From Maniola hyperantus (lineage: Eukaryota; Arthropoda; Insecta; Lepidoptera; Nymphalidae), in NCBI RefSeq assembly GCF_902806685.2, contig NC_048553.1, forward strand, positions 7,299,099-7,363,098: a stretch of DNA of 64,000 nucleotides. Reading direction: 5' to 3'. Position 1 is the first letter of the stretch. Each line of letters starts with the position of its first letter. The translations under genes and the position numbers were made by a program. Under the pieces are notes generated by a model. That model was not told the DNA's origin. It did not search any database and was given only the letters and a program-made list of their open reading frames with translations. This document shows positions 46,670 through 59,000 of the stretch, one piece after another.

Positions 46670-47990
46670 TAAGTTAGGCAAGCTTAGAAGTGTCGATTAG
46701 ATTGCTAGCAAGTGTAATTTGAAACAAAGACATTAACTTGTATTCGCCACAACCCACGCACAAGTTTGTAAGTATATACATACATCTTCAATAACCCGTG
46801 GAGAATTACTCTGTACCTAAACAATATCGTTACGCAGGTCACGTTGTTAGAAGCACTTATTATTCTGCGCTGTAGGCGCTAAGTTCACTGTTTTTATCAG
46901 CGAAACTTGTAATTTCAAAAATCCTTTTTTTTGTTCAGCTATTCGTTCCTTATCCGAGAATCTGTTTCAAAAGTTAGATCTTATTTGCGTTGTACTTTCA
47001 CAAAAAAATATCTCATCAAAGTTTGAATTCACTATGAATAGATGTAGATTTTTTTCAGCTTATTTATATCCTGGGAATGCGTTTTATTACTTTATGCTTT
47101 TATCTATACTAATTTTTGATCTCGGTTTTGCCCGCGGCTTAATACATTAGACTGTTCCTACTTTCTTAAATTCAGGCGTAAGTTCCATCTCTATCGATGA
47201 TTCCCTCACCAATCTCTGTTAAAACTTATTAATGAAATTACCATGAGCTTGTCTCAGGTTAATAGCTCCTTTTCTCCGAAGGTATCCAAGCAAATTGTGG
47301 TTAGTGTCGCAACGTAATCGCATCATCTCCGGGCCTGAAGGCACAATAACCTTAATAATGTAGAAATAAGCTTTCACTACAACTAATTAGATCTGTAATG
47401 GACAATTAACTAGTATAGGAGCAAGTACTCTATTACTACTATCATTAAGTTTTGGTTCTGATTGCCAGCAAACTGTACGTTATTATGTGTTTTTGTCTTT
47501 TTTTTAAAAGAGGATCATGGGTCTTGTTCAAAAATACTGCTGTTTAAGTAACGCCACTACAATATTTTATGCTGTGCTCTATAAAAAAACCATTGTACCT
47601 TTTAGGCATACTAGATTTAGGTTAGGTTTAGGTCAAAAAGATTTCCCAAAAATTCCAAGATTCTCGCGCGTTTTGATGTTTTTTGCTGCTGCCAAGGTTT
47701 CAATGGGAAATTACAAAATGCATTTCGTCGCTAGAGCCCTTTCCTTTAACCAGAACATAACCGACTTCTCCTTTGACGCCAGACTCATTAAAACTGAAGT
47801 GTCTATTGAAGTTGACCTGCTACAATTATGTTGTATGAAAATGAGGTAAAGTTGAAGCAATAAAAAACATCTTACGGCATCCTAGAGCTCCTGAACTCGT
47901 TGCTCCAGTTTATTCAATCCTTCGTCATTAAAGCATAATAAAGCCTTTTATATATGTAGATAAGACATTTTCGAAAGTTTATGAAAGTTG
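46670..47990. other. Spacer with no recognised gene
   Basis: It contains an open stretch of 110 codons at 47517-47849 without family resemblance. No splice-flanked conserved block. Any first exon of the NDUFS7-like gene or of PACS here was not identifiable. Confidence 0.4.
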
Positions 47991-47999
47991 GCACACGGT

Positions 48000-48625
48000 C
48001 CGGTTTTTTTTGCTGGGGTTCCGTACCCGAAGGGTGCCAACGCGACCCTTTTACTAAGACTTCGCTGTCCATCCGTCCGTCCGTCTGTCTGGCTGTAAGC
48101 TGTATCTCGTGAACCATCATCATCATCATCATAATCAACCCATCGCCAGCTCACTACAGAGCACGGGTCTCCTCTAAGAGTGAGAGGGGTTTTGGCCATA
48201 GTATACCACGCTGGCCATGTGCGGATTGGTAGACTTCACAAACCTTTGAGAACATTATGGAGAACTCAGGTATGCAGGTTTCCTCACGATGTTTTCCTTC
48301 ACCGTTAAAGCAAGTGACATGTAATTACTTAAAACGCACATAACTCCGAAAAGTTAGAGGTGTGTGCCCGGGATCGAACCCTCGACCTCCGATTTGAAGG
48401 CGGACGTCCTAACCACTAGGCTATGACAGCTTTTTACAATTTTTTTCGTGAACCATAATAGGTAGAGACCTGAAATTTTTACAGAATGTGTATTTCTATT
48501 GCCGCTATGACAACATTTCAAAATTACCGCTATGATAAACAAATTAAAAAGTGTAATTTCTTGTACGACGCGATGGTTCAAAACCCTTCGAGTGTGGGAG
48601 TCCGTCTCGCACTTAACCGATTCTT
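48000..48625 (+). mobile_element. ggttccgtacccgaagg repeat interrupted by a SINE
   Basis: The left part is ggggttccgtacccgaaggg, ccaacgcgaccc and a ccgtccgtccgt run. It resumes after 48456 with gtagagacctgaaattttta and acagaatgtgtatttctatt, ending near tcgcacttaaccg. Split by the SINE at 48118-48445. Confidence 0.8.
48118..48445 (-). mobile_element. Full-length SINE, tRNA-derived head, GAT tail
   Basis: On the minus strand the head reads tagcctagtgg (A box, matching TRGCNNAGTGG) and then ggttcgatccc (B box), the polymerase III promoter of tRNA-derived SINEs. The body runs through ggtgaaggaaaacatcgtga and gtagtgagctggcgatgggt to a (gatgat)n tail. It is flanked by an 11-bp direct repeat, tcgtgaaccat, at 48107-48117 and 48446-48456, the target-site duplication of LINE-assisted insertion. 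Fragments of the same family lie at 967, 1786, 9799, 35590 and 60724. Confidence 0.9.
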
Positions 48626-49479
48626 GAACTTATTTCGGAAACTTATTGCAACGTAGCTTGCTAATAATTAATCAATAATTAATCATACTCTTGCAAATTT
48701 TTTAGTAGAGAAGATAAACCGTCTTGTGCTGATGCCCAAAAAATTTTGAGTGGCGAACTCTCTTATCAATTTGTGTCAACGACGGTCCAATATGAGTTGT
48801 TTGATACAATCGATATATTCCTCCCAAGAAAGAAATATAATATGATTTCAATATAATAAACAGCTACCATGAACTCTGCAAGAAAGGTCGTCGTAACATT
48901 TCGGGAACGCGAAAAAGGAAAACGAGAGGCGCTAAGCAAAAATACGATAAATCTTTATAAATCCCACCTGCCATCGCATTTCTTTGTTGCTTTGATGAAA
49001 TTAATGTCAGACCAGTTTAATCCAGTTTCCTTTGTACGTTATATTTATTTACCGTATATGAATACAAGATAAGATGGAATTCTTGTAACGTTCCCGCACA
49101 GAAATAGGGTTACCCATTTGTATGTATTACTCCTGACACCTCAGGATATTTGAATGCTTTGATCGTGCCCACAGATCGTACCCGTATTTCTAATGTAATG
49201 TAGAGAATTGAATCACGATAAAATATATTGGTGTATTCTATTTTAGATTTGCGGTTTGTGAGTGAGTGTGTATTCAACTTACAACAAAAAATGAAATTGC
49301 ACCGGGTCGGTGGAAAATGAGTTTTGTCACAGTTCACGCTGGTTTCGTGACACGTATAAATAAATTCATATCTTTTTTAATGAAGATTTTTTTACTTCGT
49401 TGTTTGTAACTACCTTCTTCTTATGTAGTTATGCGAGTAAAACTGAGCAAGTGAGCCAGCGGTTCGATGCTGTTAAATT

Positions 49480-49612
49480 GCAGCCGCCCATGAACATTAC
49501 ATCAGCACCACAGGAACGGCCAATGCGTTGCCGGATTTTGAGGAATTTGTTTATCCGTCCCCATATTATAGTTTAAGAGAATACACCGGGTGGAAACTAG
49601 TTCCATAATTTA
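49480..49612 (+). mobile_element. LINE-derived fragment
   Basis: gccgcccatgaacattacat, gcaccacaggaacggccaat, gcgttgccggattttgagga and aatacaccgggtggaaacta, related to 16950-17012. I recall this as a common lepidopteran LINE 3' block. It lies about 200 bp upstream of PACS exon A. Confidence 0.5.
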
Positions 49613-49817
49613 TAGGTACCTACGTATAGTATGTAGGGTGGATGAGGATATTCAGGAAGACAAGTGTGGTAAAAGAGGTTTTGTAGCGGCAAACGCGCTA
49701 CTTGTCTTAGTTGAGTTAAAGTGAACAATGTTTTATTCTAGAGAATAACATATTATTCTTTCTTTCTTTATATATTTCTATACAGAAGAAATTCACCATT
49801 GGTTTATTTTGTTTCAG

Positions 49818-50045
49818 GCTCTGCACCCTGCGCGTGACCAGGCTTCGAGTATGCGGTGCACTGGGCGAGGCAGGAGGGGGTGCCGCGGGAGGCGCAGGCG
49901 CCGGCGCGGTCACCCTCGCGGCTCGGATGCACAGCAGCAAGCGAACCCTGCGCTCTAACGACATCACCGTACCCCCCATGGACGTGGAGCTGGACCTCTG
50001 CTTCTCGCTGCAGTACCCGCACTTTGTCAAGCGCGATGGCAATAG
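49818..50045 (+). CDS. PACS: PACS exon A: start of cargo-binding (FBR) region
   Basis: The acceptor is a T-rich tract ending tttcag, and the donor is AG|GTGCGT. The exon starts with the last base of a split codon and ends after two bases of an Arg codon. It encodes LCTLRVTRLRVCGALGEAG, then a Gly/Ala-rich run, then MHSSKRTLRSNDI and ELDLCFSLQYPHFVKRDGN. In vertebrate PACS-1 the matching stretch holds the ETELQLTF-type adaptor-binding motif; here the equivalent reads DVELDLCF. The Gly/Ala insert replaces the usual linker, and the exon is strikingly GC-rich against its AT-rich introns. The exon begins internally in the family alignment, so an upstream coding exon must exist. Confidence 0.93.
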
Positions 50046-53000
50046 GTGCGTAATATGCTGTTGATGATATTCGTCTCGTCTCGAAAGTTGGAAAACTGGC
50101 CGAGGTTAGGCCGAGAACCAGGACTATGCGTTTGCGTCGCCTTACGTACCGCACTTTCAAAGTATCAACTTTTGTGATGAAAGCGCGTACCTATTTAGAT
50201 AGGGGGCTATTTAACTTTCTTTGAAATTACTCATCTTGCAATTAGGAGGTTAGTGGCAAGTTCTAAGATAAATTTTAAAATCTAGCAATGCGGGCACTTG
50301 CGGTTGCATCCATTTAGAAAATTAAAATGCTGTATCTAAGCGTTCGTATTTAACTTAAAGTTGAGCGCCCATAATTTTACAGAAATTCTGTAATGTAGAT
50401 CTAATTTATTACTAAAACTCGCAATCGGGATATCATAAGACATTGCAGAATTTTTGAACTATCAGAAATTCATAATTTGGAGAGCAATAAATTAGCATAC
50501 CTAAAGCCTAGACTTTTTCAGTTCGGTATTTCTTATTCGTTACGTCAATTCGCTTGGTTTTACGAGTAATAACGGTCTGTTTCAAATGTTAACGGCGCAA
50601 CGATATTTTAAGGTCGAGGTTGGAACTAATGGTTTACGGCCATAAAAAATACGGATGAGTGTAAACTTTTATAGTTTTACTTTGAGTATATGTTATGGCC
50701 ACGAAGTAGAAAATGTTAAGTTTTCTACTACGTTGTTATGGCTCTGTTTTATGGACGGAAACCTGTGTATTATTGAATTGGTCATAACTCATAACTATTA
50801 TTTCAAGAATACTGGGACTTATGAGTAGCTTTTTCACGAGTTCATAAATTATAACATACAAAATGTATCAATAGGCATGCAAATGCAGTGGTGTCATTTA
50901 GTATAGATTGGGAAGTGGGAACCTTTGATGTATTTTAATGCAATTTTGATGTATGCTGCAGGAGTATTAGAGAAACAATTGCTGTGTTATAACTTATAAC
51001 AAATTACATGTAACTACTAAATAAATAAGCATGACGTAGGTACGATATACGTATCATATCACAATATAGAACAAACAAATATTATGATTCAACAAGCCCT
51101 ATCCCCGCTAAGTAGGGTATACAAGTAAATGTGTTAGTAAAAAAAATAACATTGATTGTGTAACCCTTGTTTGCTTGTAGGTGCTGCTAGCTATTTTTAA
51201 GCTCTAAGCTGATAACAAAAGTAATTGATTAACAAAATTACTGTACTTGCTTACTTAATTATTATTCAGAGAAAAGACGTATTCTATTAACTAAAAGGGT
51301 GATTTAATTTAACCTTAATTTTTGATATTCTTATAGTTTGTGGATTTACATCTATTTGGTTTAATTAAATACTAGCTAGCTTTTTCCTGTGACTTCGTTC
51401 GCGTGATAATATATTTTATAGCCTGTCACACTCGTGAATCATATACCTAGCTATAGGTATATGATTCATGATAGGTATATGAAAAGAACTTTCAGAAATT
51501 CAGAATCGGCGGGGTGATTACGTATCTCGCGACAGACGTAAATCTCGCGATCATTGCTGTCAAACGTCCGGCTAGAGAGAGACAGCAATAGCCACAAAGC
51601 AAAATAAGAATAAGAAGAAGAAGAGACGGCAAATGAACTATAGGATTGCTAATGCTGTCGCGTTGCTGTCGCTACTGCAACGTGTTACGTAATCACCCCG
51701 CCGATCATTAGTTCCAGAAATTAATTAGGACCGCCTACATGTAAACATATAAACTTTACTCCTTTATAATATTAGTGCAGATATTTTAGAAGAACCTATG
51801 TGGTAAATAAACAGCATTTCGCTGACTAAACCTTGGGTAGGTTTAGTCCCAAGCGGCTTAGAATTCCAATATGACAGGATTTAGTAAGCTCCAGCTGAGT
51901 CTGAAAATAGGATTTTTTCATAATAGGCGACGCCATAATGGATATTTAAGCCTTTAAAGGCCATAAAAAGTAATATACCGATATCGTTTAGCGAACTGAG
52001 AGTCGGCTTATGCCAATCTGAATTTAGATGATGAGAAGTAGAGTAATAGATATTTCGAAATGTTAGATAGAAGCAGGCCTTACTTTTTGGAAGTCTGTGA
52101 TGCATACTCAAGGAGCCAAGCTATCTTGCTATAGTCCGCTACAACCAGTTAAACTTTATTGTACAAGCGTGCTATATATGCTTCGTTTATCTTCACATAT
52201 CTAAGTAACTAATAAACTAATAGACTACGCAACAAAAAAAAAACCGACGAATTGAGAACCTCCTCCTTTTTTGAAGTCGGTTAAAAAGTGCGCGGCAGTT
52301 ACGATTTTGGTCTCATTTTGGTAAAAAGAAAGTTAGTAACAATAATGGAAAAATTCTAACAATATAATCGCTCCACAATAATACTAACATGCATGGAAAT
52401 ACCAAGATTATTATATTATGTAACATCAAGGTCTGTGCAATATATGGCAGGGTATTATATGATTTTCGTGATAAATCAGCCGTATTTTGTATTTATCATT
52501 TTTAATGGTTGCAGGTTGCAGATTATGTTGCAAAGACGCAAGAAATACAAAAACCGCACAATACTCGGGTACAAGACGTTAGCTGAAGGCGTCATCAGGA
52601 TGGATCAGGTATTTTTAAACATACTCATATTTTTCAACTGTTTAGCTCTAGACGTTTTCTCTAGATTATAACTAGTAGGTTCTTCCTTGATCTTTATAAT
52701 TTTGAGCGTGTATACTTTAATATTTCCTTTTAACGTATATGTATCACATCAATCTTTTCACACCTAATCAACTAATATAAATTCTAACATGTTCTGTTCA
52801 AGTGGAAAATGACTCAATAAAATACTTTTAACATCCCACACGACTTGCAAGTAAATGGCTAATATCGTGTTACATAGCAGCTGGTGCTTGGGCCCGAGCC
52901 CTGAGGTTCGAGATTGTTAAGGCTACGTACCTACAGATCGAGTAGCGAAGGTGAATTATTGTAGGCGTTACCGACGACACGCTCGCTTCGCTCTTGTATA

Positions 53001-56000
53001 ATCAGCTACGGTGAGCGAATTGGTAATTGCTAAGTAGGGGAGACCGAGCAGGTTTATGACTGAGGAGTTGCTACAAAATCGATTTTTCGGTATCTATTTA
53101 GCGAATTTGTAATGATGAGCGCTTAATGCTTTTTCAATGTTCTATCTAATGAAGTTTATACCGTCAGCCCACGCAAAGAGATAAAGGATATACCTACCAA
53201 CGACTTTTATCCGAGAGAAAGTTTTTTGATATCGTATATAAATCAACCAAATGTCTTTCTTTGTCCTCTGTCACATACCTTCTCGGTTTCCTGTATTGAT
53301 TGAAGGCAAACGTGGCTTCGGTGGTTCTACAACAGCGAAAGCGTTCAGTTTACATCGTGCCCATAATTCGCCTTAGCTATTCGGTCTGTAGTCTATAGGC
53401 GCCATTATCAGATATCATCCTTTTAAGCGGAAACGTGTTCAATGCGTTAGAAGTAAATAGGACGAACTATACTAAGGTGTCCTGCAACCTCGCGTTGGAA
53501 TCGCGCATCTACAGTTGGCGTCGGATCTTGATGACTGTGTTTCATACCGCTCCTTGTACCTATTAGAATTTACAAATCATACACGCGCACGCGCGTATTC
53601 ATAGTAGTCAGGATCCTGCAGTCTCTCTCGCATTTTGCGTGTGTTTTAAGCTTAACGAAGGAGCAAACGTTTTCTTTCCATTTAGCTTGTTCATCGCTCA
53701 TTGCTTATCTGATTAAAGATTTTAGCTCAACAGAAAATATAAAACTAAATCAACGTTAAAATATGCTTACCTTTCCTCCAGATCTGGGTGGTTTTTTTGT
53801 TTTTAATTAAATACTCTGATTATTTTAAATGGTTTTGTCATTTTCAAATTATAAGGGTAATTATAATTTTCCTGGTGTTTAAAGTTTAATCAACATATTA
53901 TTTTTTTGATCAAAAAGCGTGTAGAGAGTAATAATAATTCATATCTAGTTAGTAGTTACTATCCAATTATTCGCTTGAAAACACCTGATTAAAGCAAGGT
54001 GAAATTCATATTATATTATTCTGAATATGCCGTCAAAATTGTTCGAGTTTAATTTATATAAATTTAACGAACTGAAAATTTAATTTTCTCGTGTTGGCGT
54101 AATTATTCGCATCCACACATCAGAGTTCAGTAGGTACGTTTAGTACGAGTTTGCACAACTCGATAAAGTTGATAAATTTCGAGCATCAAAACACTACCAC
54201 GTCAAAGTAAAATGGCCCCAAAGACATGTTTTTCGCAAATTCAGTAGGTACCTAACTATTTATTATCATCAGTTTTGTTTTGGACCACTTAAAACGTTCG
54301 ATGCATAAGCGCGTTTTCACTGAAGCAGAGCGGAGAGGAGCTAAGTGAAGGCGTGTGTTTCGACCCGTCAGATTACTTAAAAATGACGTTATAAAATAAT
54401 CCCGTGTTCTAACAATATCATGATTGGTCTATTGAACACGTCTCCGCTATACACGCTTATCCATTCTGCATCCAACTAATATTATGGACGAACTCGAGCT
54501 TAAAACAAAGCAGATTAGTTTCATATTACATTTTATGTTCGAAGGTTTTAAGGTTTCAATATCAACGTTGTCGAGATGTGTAAACTCGTGCTGACCCTAC
54601 AGAGTAATTACTGTGTGTATCAATGAATCACGCAATTGGAGGAACGTCGTTAAGGCAGAATTTATGTTTCCTCTAATTGGAGTGGGATCGCAATGAAATG
54701 TTTTTACGGAATCCCCATGGCTTAAATTATATTTAACAAATTAAAAAGTTCTTAAGTTGATATTATCTAGGTCACATTTATTTTTGGGATAACGATATGT
54801 TTTACTAACAAAAATTAACGTACGTCTATATTTTATAAAAGTGATATACGTTTCACCATCGAAATATAAATTTATATTTCGATGCCTTTTACTGACTTAT
54901 ATCACGATATCTCAGGAGCTACAAAGCCGACAAACTTGAAATTTGGCAAGTAGGTTCCTTATAAGGTTGAGGCACAAAGCATTTAATTACAATTTTATGT
55001 TAACCTACCCGTGAGGGGCTGTTGGGAAATATAGGGTTTAAATCTTCTCCCACTGGCGGACAAATACGCCTTCAACGGCTGTCGGCTAGTATAATGTCGA
55101 TCATCAGGATTATTTTAATTTTTCTGGCAATGAAAATGAAATAACAGTTCTAATGAACATCAATTCCGATTCCTAAACCAATCATCTTCAACTACGGAAC
55201 AGATCTTAAAATTTTAATGGCAATCGGCATAATAAATAGTAATTCAAATCTTTGAAAAGAGCAAACGATGAGTTTCTTGCCGGTTCTAAGTAGGACAGGC
55301 GTTTTAAACTACTAGTAGATTTACTTGGCGGTTCAAAAGCACTTGTTAGAAGTTTATTTGAATAAAAAATCTATCTAGATACATATTATTCTATATTTAG
55401 TTGTATATCTAAATAACCAAGAGTATATCAATACTCTTGGTTATTTTCTTAATTAAACTCGATATTTTTATTTATCGTCAGTTTGGGCTGGAATTGAAAT
55501 GAATGAAATTAGAGATTTTTACCTTTTCTCTATTTTTTGATGTCCAATAAAAGTTTCATATTTTTCGAATATAAACTAAATAACTATACCTACCTATCTG
55601 GCATTTTAAGAACATTTTCCCCCGAGCCCTGACGCAAACAGAGGGGTATTAAAGTGTAACGTGTGTATCTGTGCATTTGTGTTTATCTATGTGTATGTCT
55701 GTGGCATTGTAGCGCTCAAACGGATGGATCGATTTGAATGCGGTTCCTTTAAATCGAAAGCCTGTTTCGATTAATATCGTATTTTTATCAAAACCTGTTC
55801 AACCGTTTGAGGATTATCAACTGTTTTCTCAGTCGGTGTACGTCTTATGGACTCGATTCCGACTACAATGAATGTATGATTTATTTGTACAATGCAATAT
55901 TATTGCTACTTTGACCTGTCGGCGGTGATTTAATTTTTTAATTTACATGGTATTGTTTTTCCCGAAGGTTCTCCAGCGCTCAATGGACATGGAGTTGGAG

Positions 56001-59000
56001 CTGACCAGTGTGGGTGGCAAAGTGGGAGCCGGCGCGGGCCAGCCCGTGGCCAAGCTCACCATCACCGGCCTCGCCTCCACGCCTGTAGACCACGACACCA
56101 AGAACAACAATACTCTGCTCATTACCGGTAACTGATATTTACCTATAGAATTTTGGGGAGCCGCGCACCTTAATTTTTAATCTACATACATCCTATAACA
56201 GTATCCAACGCTCCTTTGAAAAAAAATCTAAATACATGTAAAAATGATAAGTTCTAGCTTCCTCACTGACTGATTCATCAGACAGCTCAAACTCTTGGAC
56301 TCATAAAGCTGTGCACCGAGGTTTCCTTTATACAGGACAGGACGTAGACAAGGAATAATGCCAGATTTTTCGAAATTCCTACGGTATAGCGAATAGGTAA
56401 AGAAGATTTATGTTTTCGCTGTAAAGTTGCCTTATTTCCGTTACTATAATTTTCTAAAAACTTTAAAGACTAAGTTTGATATTGGTCACGCAAAACGGAG
56501 GGCCGAATACTTAGCTTAGGACTTGGTCTTCTTAATCAAAGGCCAAATGGCCAATGTAAATATACCAAACGTAATAAATAGAACATCTGGAGATTTTAGT
56601 CCCCCTGTAATCGATTAGCTCTTAAAATTTTTAAGTGTTTTGGGTCTAAGTAAGTACCTACATGATGTAGATATCTTTCCCTGCTTTTGTTTTCGTTAGA
56701 GCCCTAAGTGAAGCGTTGTCAAAGATAAAAAGATTCTTTCCTTCCGTTTTTCTTTTTTTAACAAAGACAGTCAAGAGGACTGTATCATCCAAATTTGTCT
56801 TTGAATTTTGAATTTAAAAACTGATTACGTTTTCAGAAAATAGCCTGAAGAGCAAACTCGCTCAGAGAAAGCTCAGTCGTAAACCAGTTTGGACTTCTCT
56901 AATAAAATAGGTGTATTACTTGTTTCAGAACGTGGTTACTCGGACGAGGAAGAAGAAGGTGAATTCAGCTCCGTTGAAGAAGCGGATGAGATGACGTATG
57001 GTGCTGCAGCGAGACGGCGGGCGCATAGGCAACTTGCTTTCAATAAAGGAGACTTATCATATACTAAGGTTCGACTTGGTTCTAGATATTAATTATTGTA
57101 ATTACAAAGAATTGTATGAAGCACGTCCCACTGTGAAGCGCAACAGCAGTAACGCATTTCCTACGCGCGCTCCACAGTATGAATCATTTCTTGCAGTTTT
57201 TTGTGTTACATGTATTACCTTATTCAAATGCTAACAAATTGGTCTGGCTTGATAACTACCGCTAACTAATATAATGCTGCCATTCTTTTGCTAAAAAGCG
57301 GCTAACCCCAAAAAGTAAAAAAGTGTTGGAGTTAGCCGCTTTTTAACCAAAGGACGCTTTTTTGGCAATTACACCAAGTTGTTATTGAAGTTAGCAGGAG
57401 ACGCAAAACTGTGCGTTAACATTTTGTACACTGAAACACCCTTTGACACAGAACTCGCCAGAGAGGTATTTATCATTCATGTAATTGAGCTTTGCTAATA
57501 TTGTTTGATTTTGTATTATTGAAGATGACTCCTATATGTTCAGTACGATATTTTACATCTCTCCCACGTTGATAGAATTCGAGCCTCGAAATACATCACC
57601 AGTTAAATTAAAATTGACCTTAACTCTCTTAAGAGTTTTAATGCTCATGTTTGTTCATATATTTACAGTTAGCGCTCCAAGCGGAAACCTTATAAAATTA
57701 AAATCATTAATACTGAATAATTTTTCACAAATTAGATCTATTTTTTTCTGGCGCTCGAATTCTATCAACGTTTAGGGAGATATAAAGTGTCATACTTGGT
57801 CATACTAATCACACTAGTTAATATGGATGCTTACAATTTATAACTTAGCAATTCGATTAGCTGTATTAGTGCTAGATTATACAGATTTAAATACAGAAAG
57901 GTGTGAGACGGTTTTCATGGAGATTTTCAAATTACATTAATTACCTATTTACTTTTTTATAAATAAAAAGGTTATTAAATAAGGCACGCTTAATGCCAGC
58001 TGTAATAAAACAAGTAAGATTGCTTAGTTTATGTTTGTGTTATTTAAAAAGTGCCATGTGAAATATTTTTTATAGGAAATAGTTATGATTTTTAAACAGT
58101 AGTGCTCGTAAAACAAGTAGACTAATTTGAACACGAGGTATTTGACTGTGCATTGAACAAAAACAAAAATCTCTACTGGACTTGCGTATTACTTTGTCTA
58201 TGATCTGCACGAACCGCCGTATTGCGATTTCAGATTGGACTAATTATTTTGCGATCACACGATGTCTGCTATTTTGCTAGTAAAATAGTTGCAATTTTCG
58301 GTTGCATAACAAGTGTGTACTATTTGTAATATTGTAAGTCGATTAATTTTGTTATTAATATCAAGAGAAGTCATTATGGTAAAAATTAATTACCGATACG
58401 ATGACTGAGTGTCAGACCACACATATAAGGTGGACATAAAATAAGAAACAAAGTTGTTTTCTTGTTTTATAATAGTTTCTGGATAAAATGCTTGTGACAC
58501 ATCGACGAAATTATAAAGGTTTCACAGTTTTACTACGGATCCCTAAAAAACACACGTTTGCACTGGCAAAATTGCTGCTATATGTTATATAATAAATCAT
58601 TTACTTTGTAAAATTATTATTTTACCCATATTTTACTTTTATGAGTTCATTCAATCTATCCAGTCTTCATTTCATTTAAATAAATTATTTACCAACTTTA
58701 AAAATACGTGGAGAGTTGAGAAGCTCGTCCTTTTGGAAGTCAGCTATGATTAAAGTGCAGAACGATGACTGAAGAAATTAGAAAGATTGAATGAACAAGA
58801 AAAAATCATTTGCCAATAAAGCAAGGCGCTTAGCTTAAACTATTGCTTGCATACAGCTGTCCCGCTCACGAGAGCTAAGCTTCATGGAGCGAGAGCGAAA
58901 GATACAGAGCTATATACGGTCCAAGGCGCACGACAGGGACAGCGATAGCGAGCTGGAGCACACGGCCAAGCGCAAGGGCAGCCGCGGCAAGCTGGCGGTG

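Larger units (their letters stand above)
51372..51785 (+). mobile_element. Retroposon tail split by a MITE (PACS intron)
   Basis: The left part is tgtgacttcgttcgcgtgat and tagcctgtcacac. The right part after 51704 is ttagttccagaaattaatta and tttactcctttataatatta. Together they form one ggcttcgcacggg-like retroposon interrupted by the element at 51507-51703. Confidence 0.7.

Noticed and set aside
47517..47849. 110-codon plus-strand ORF upstream of PACS
   Set aside because: No PACS N-terminal motif and no recognised family; not flanked by convincing splice sites.
48350..48430. tRNA-like sequence with A and B boxes
   Set aside because: It is the head of a SINE with a body, GAT tail and target-site duplication, and no cloverleaf closes. 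Not a tRNA gene.
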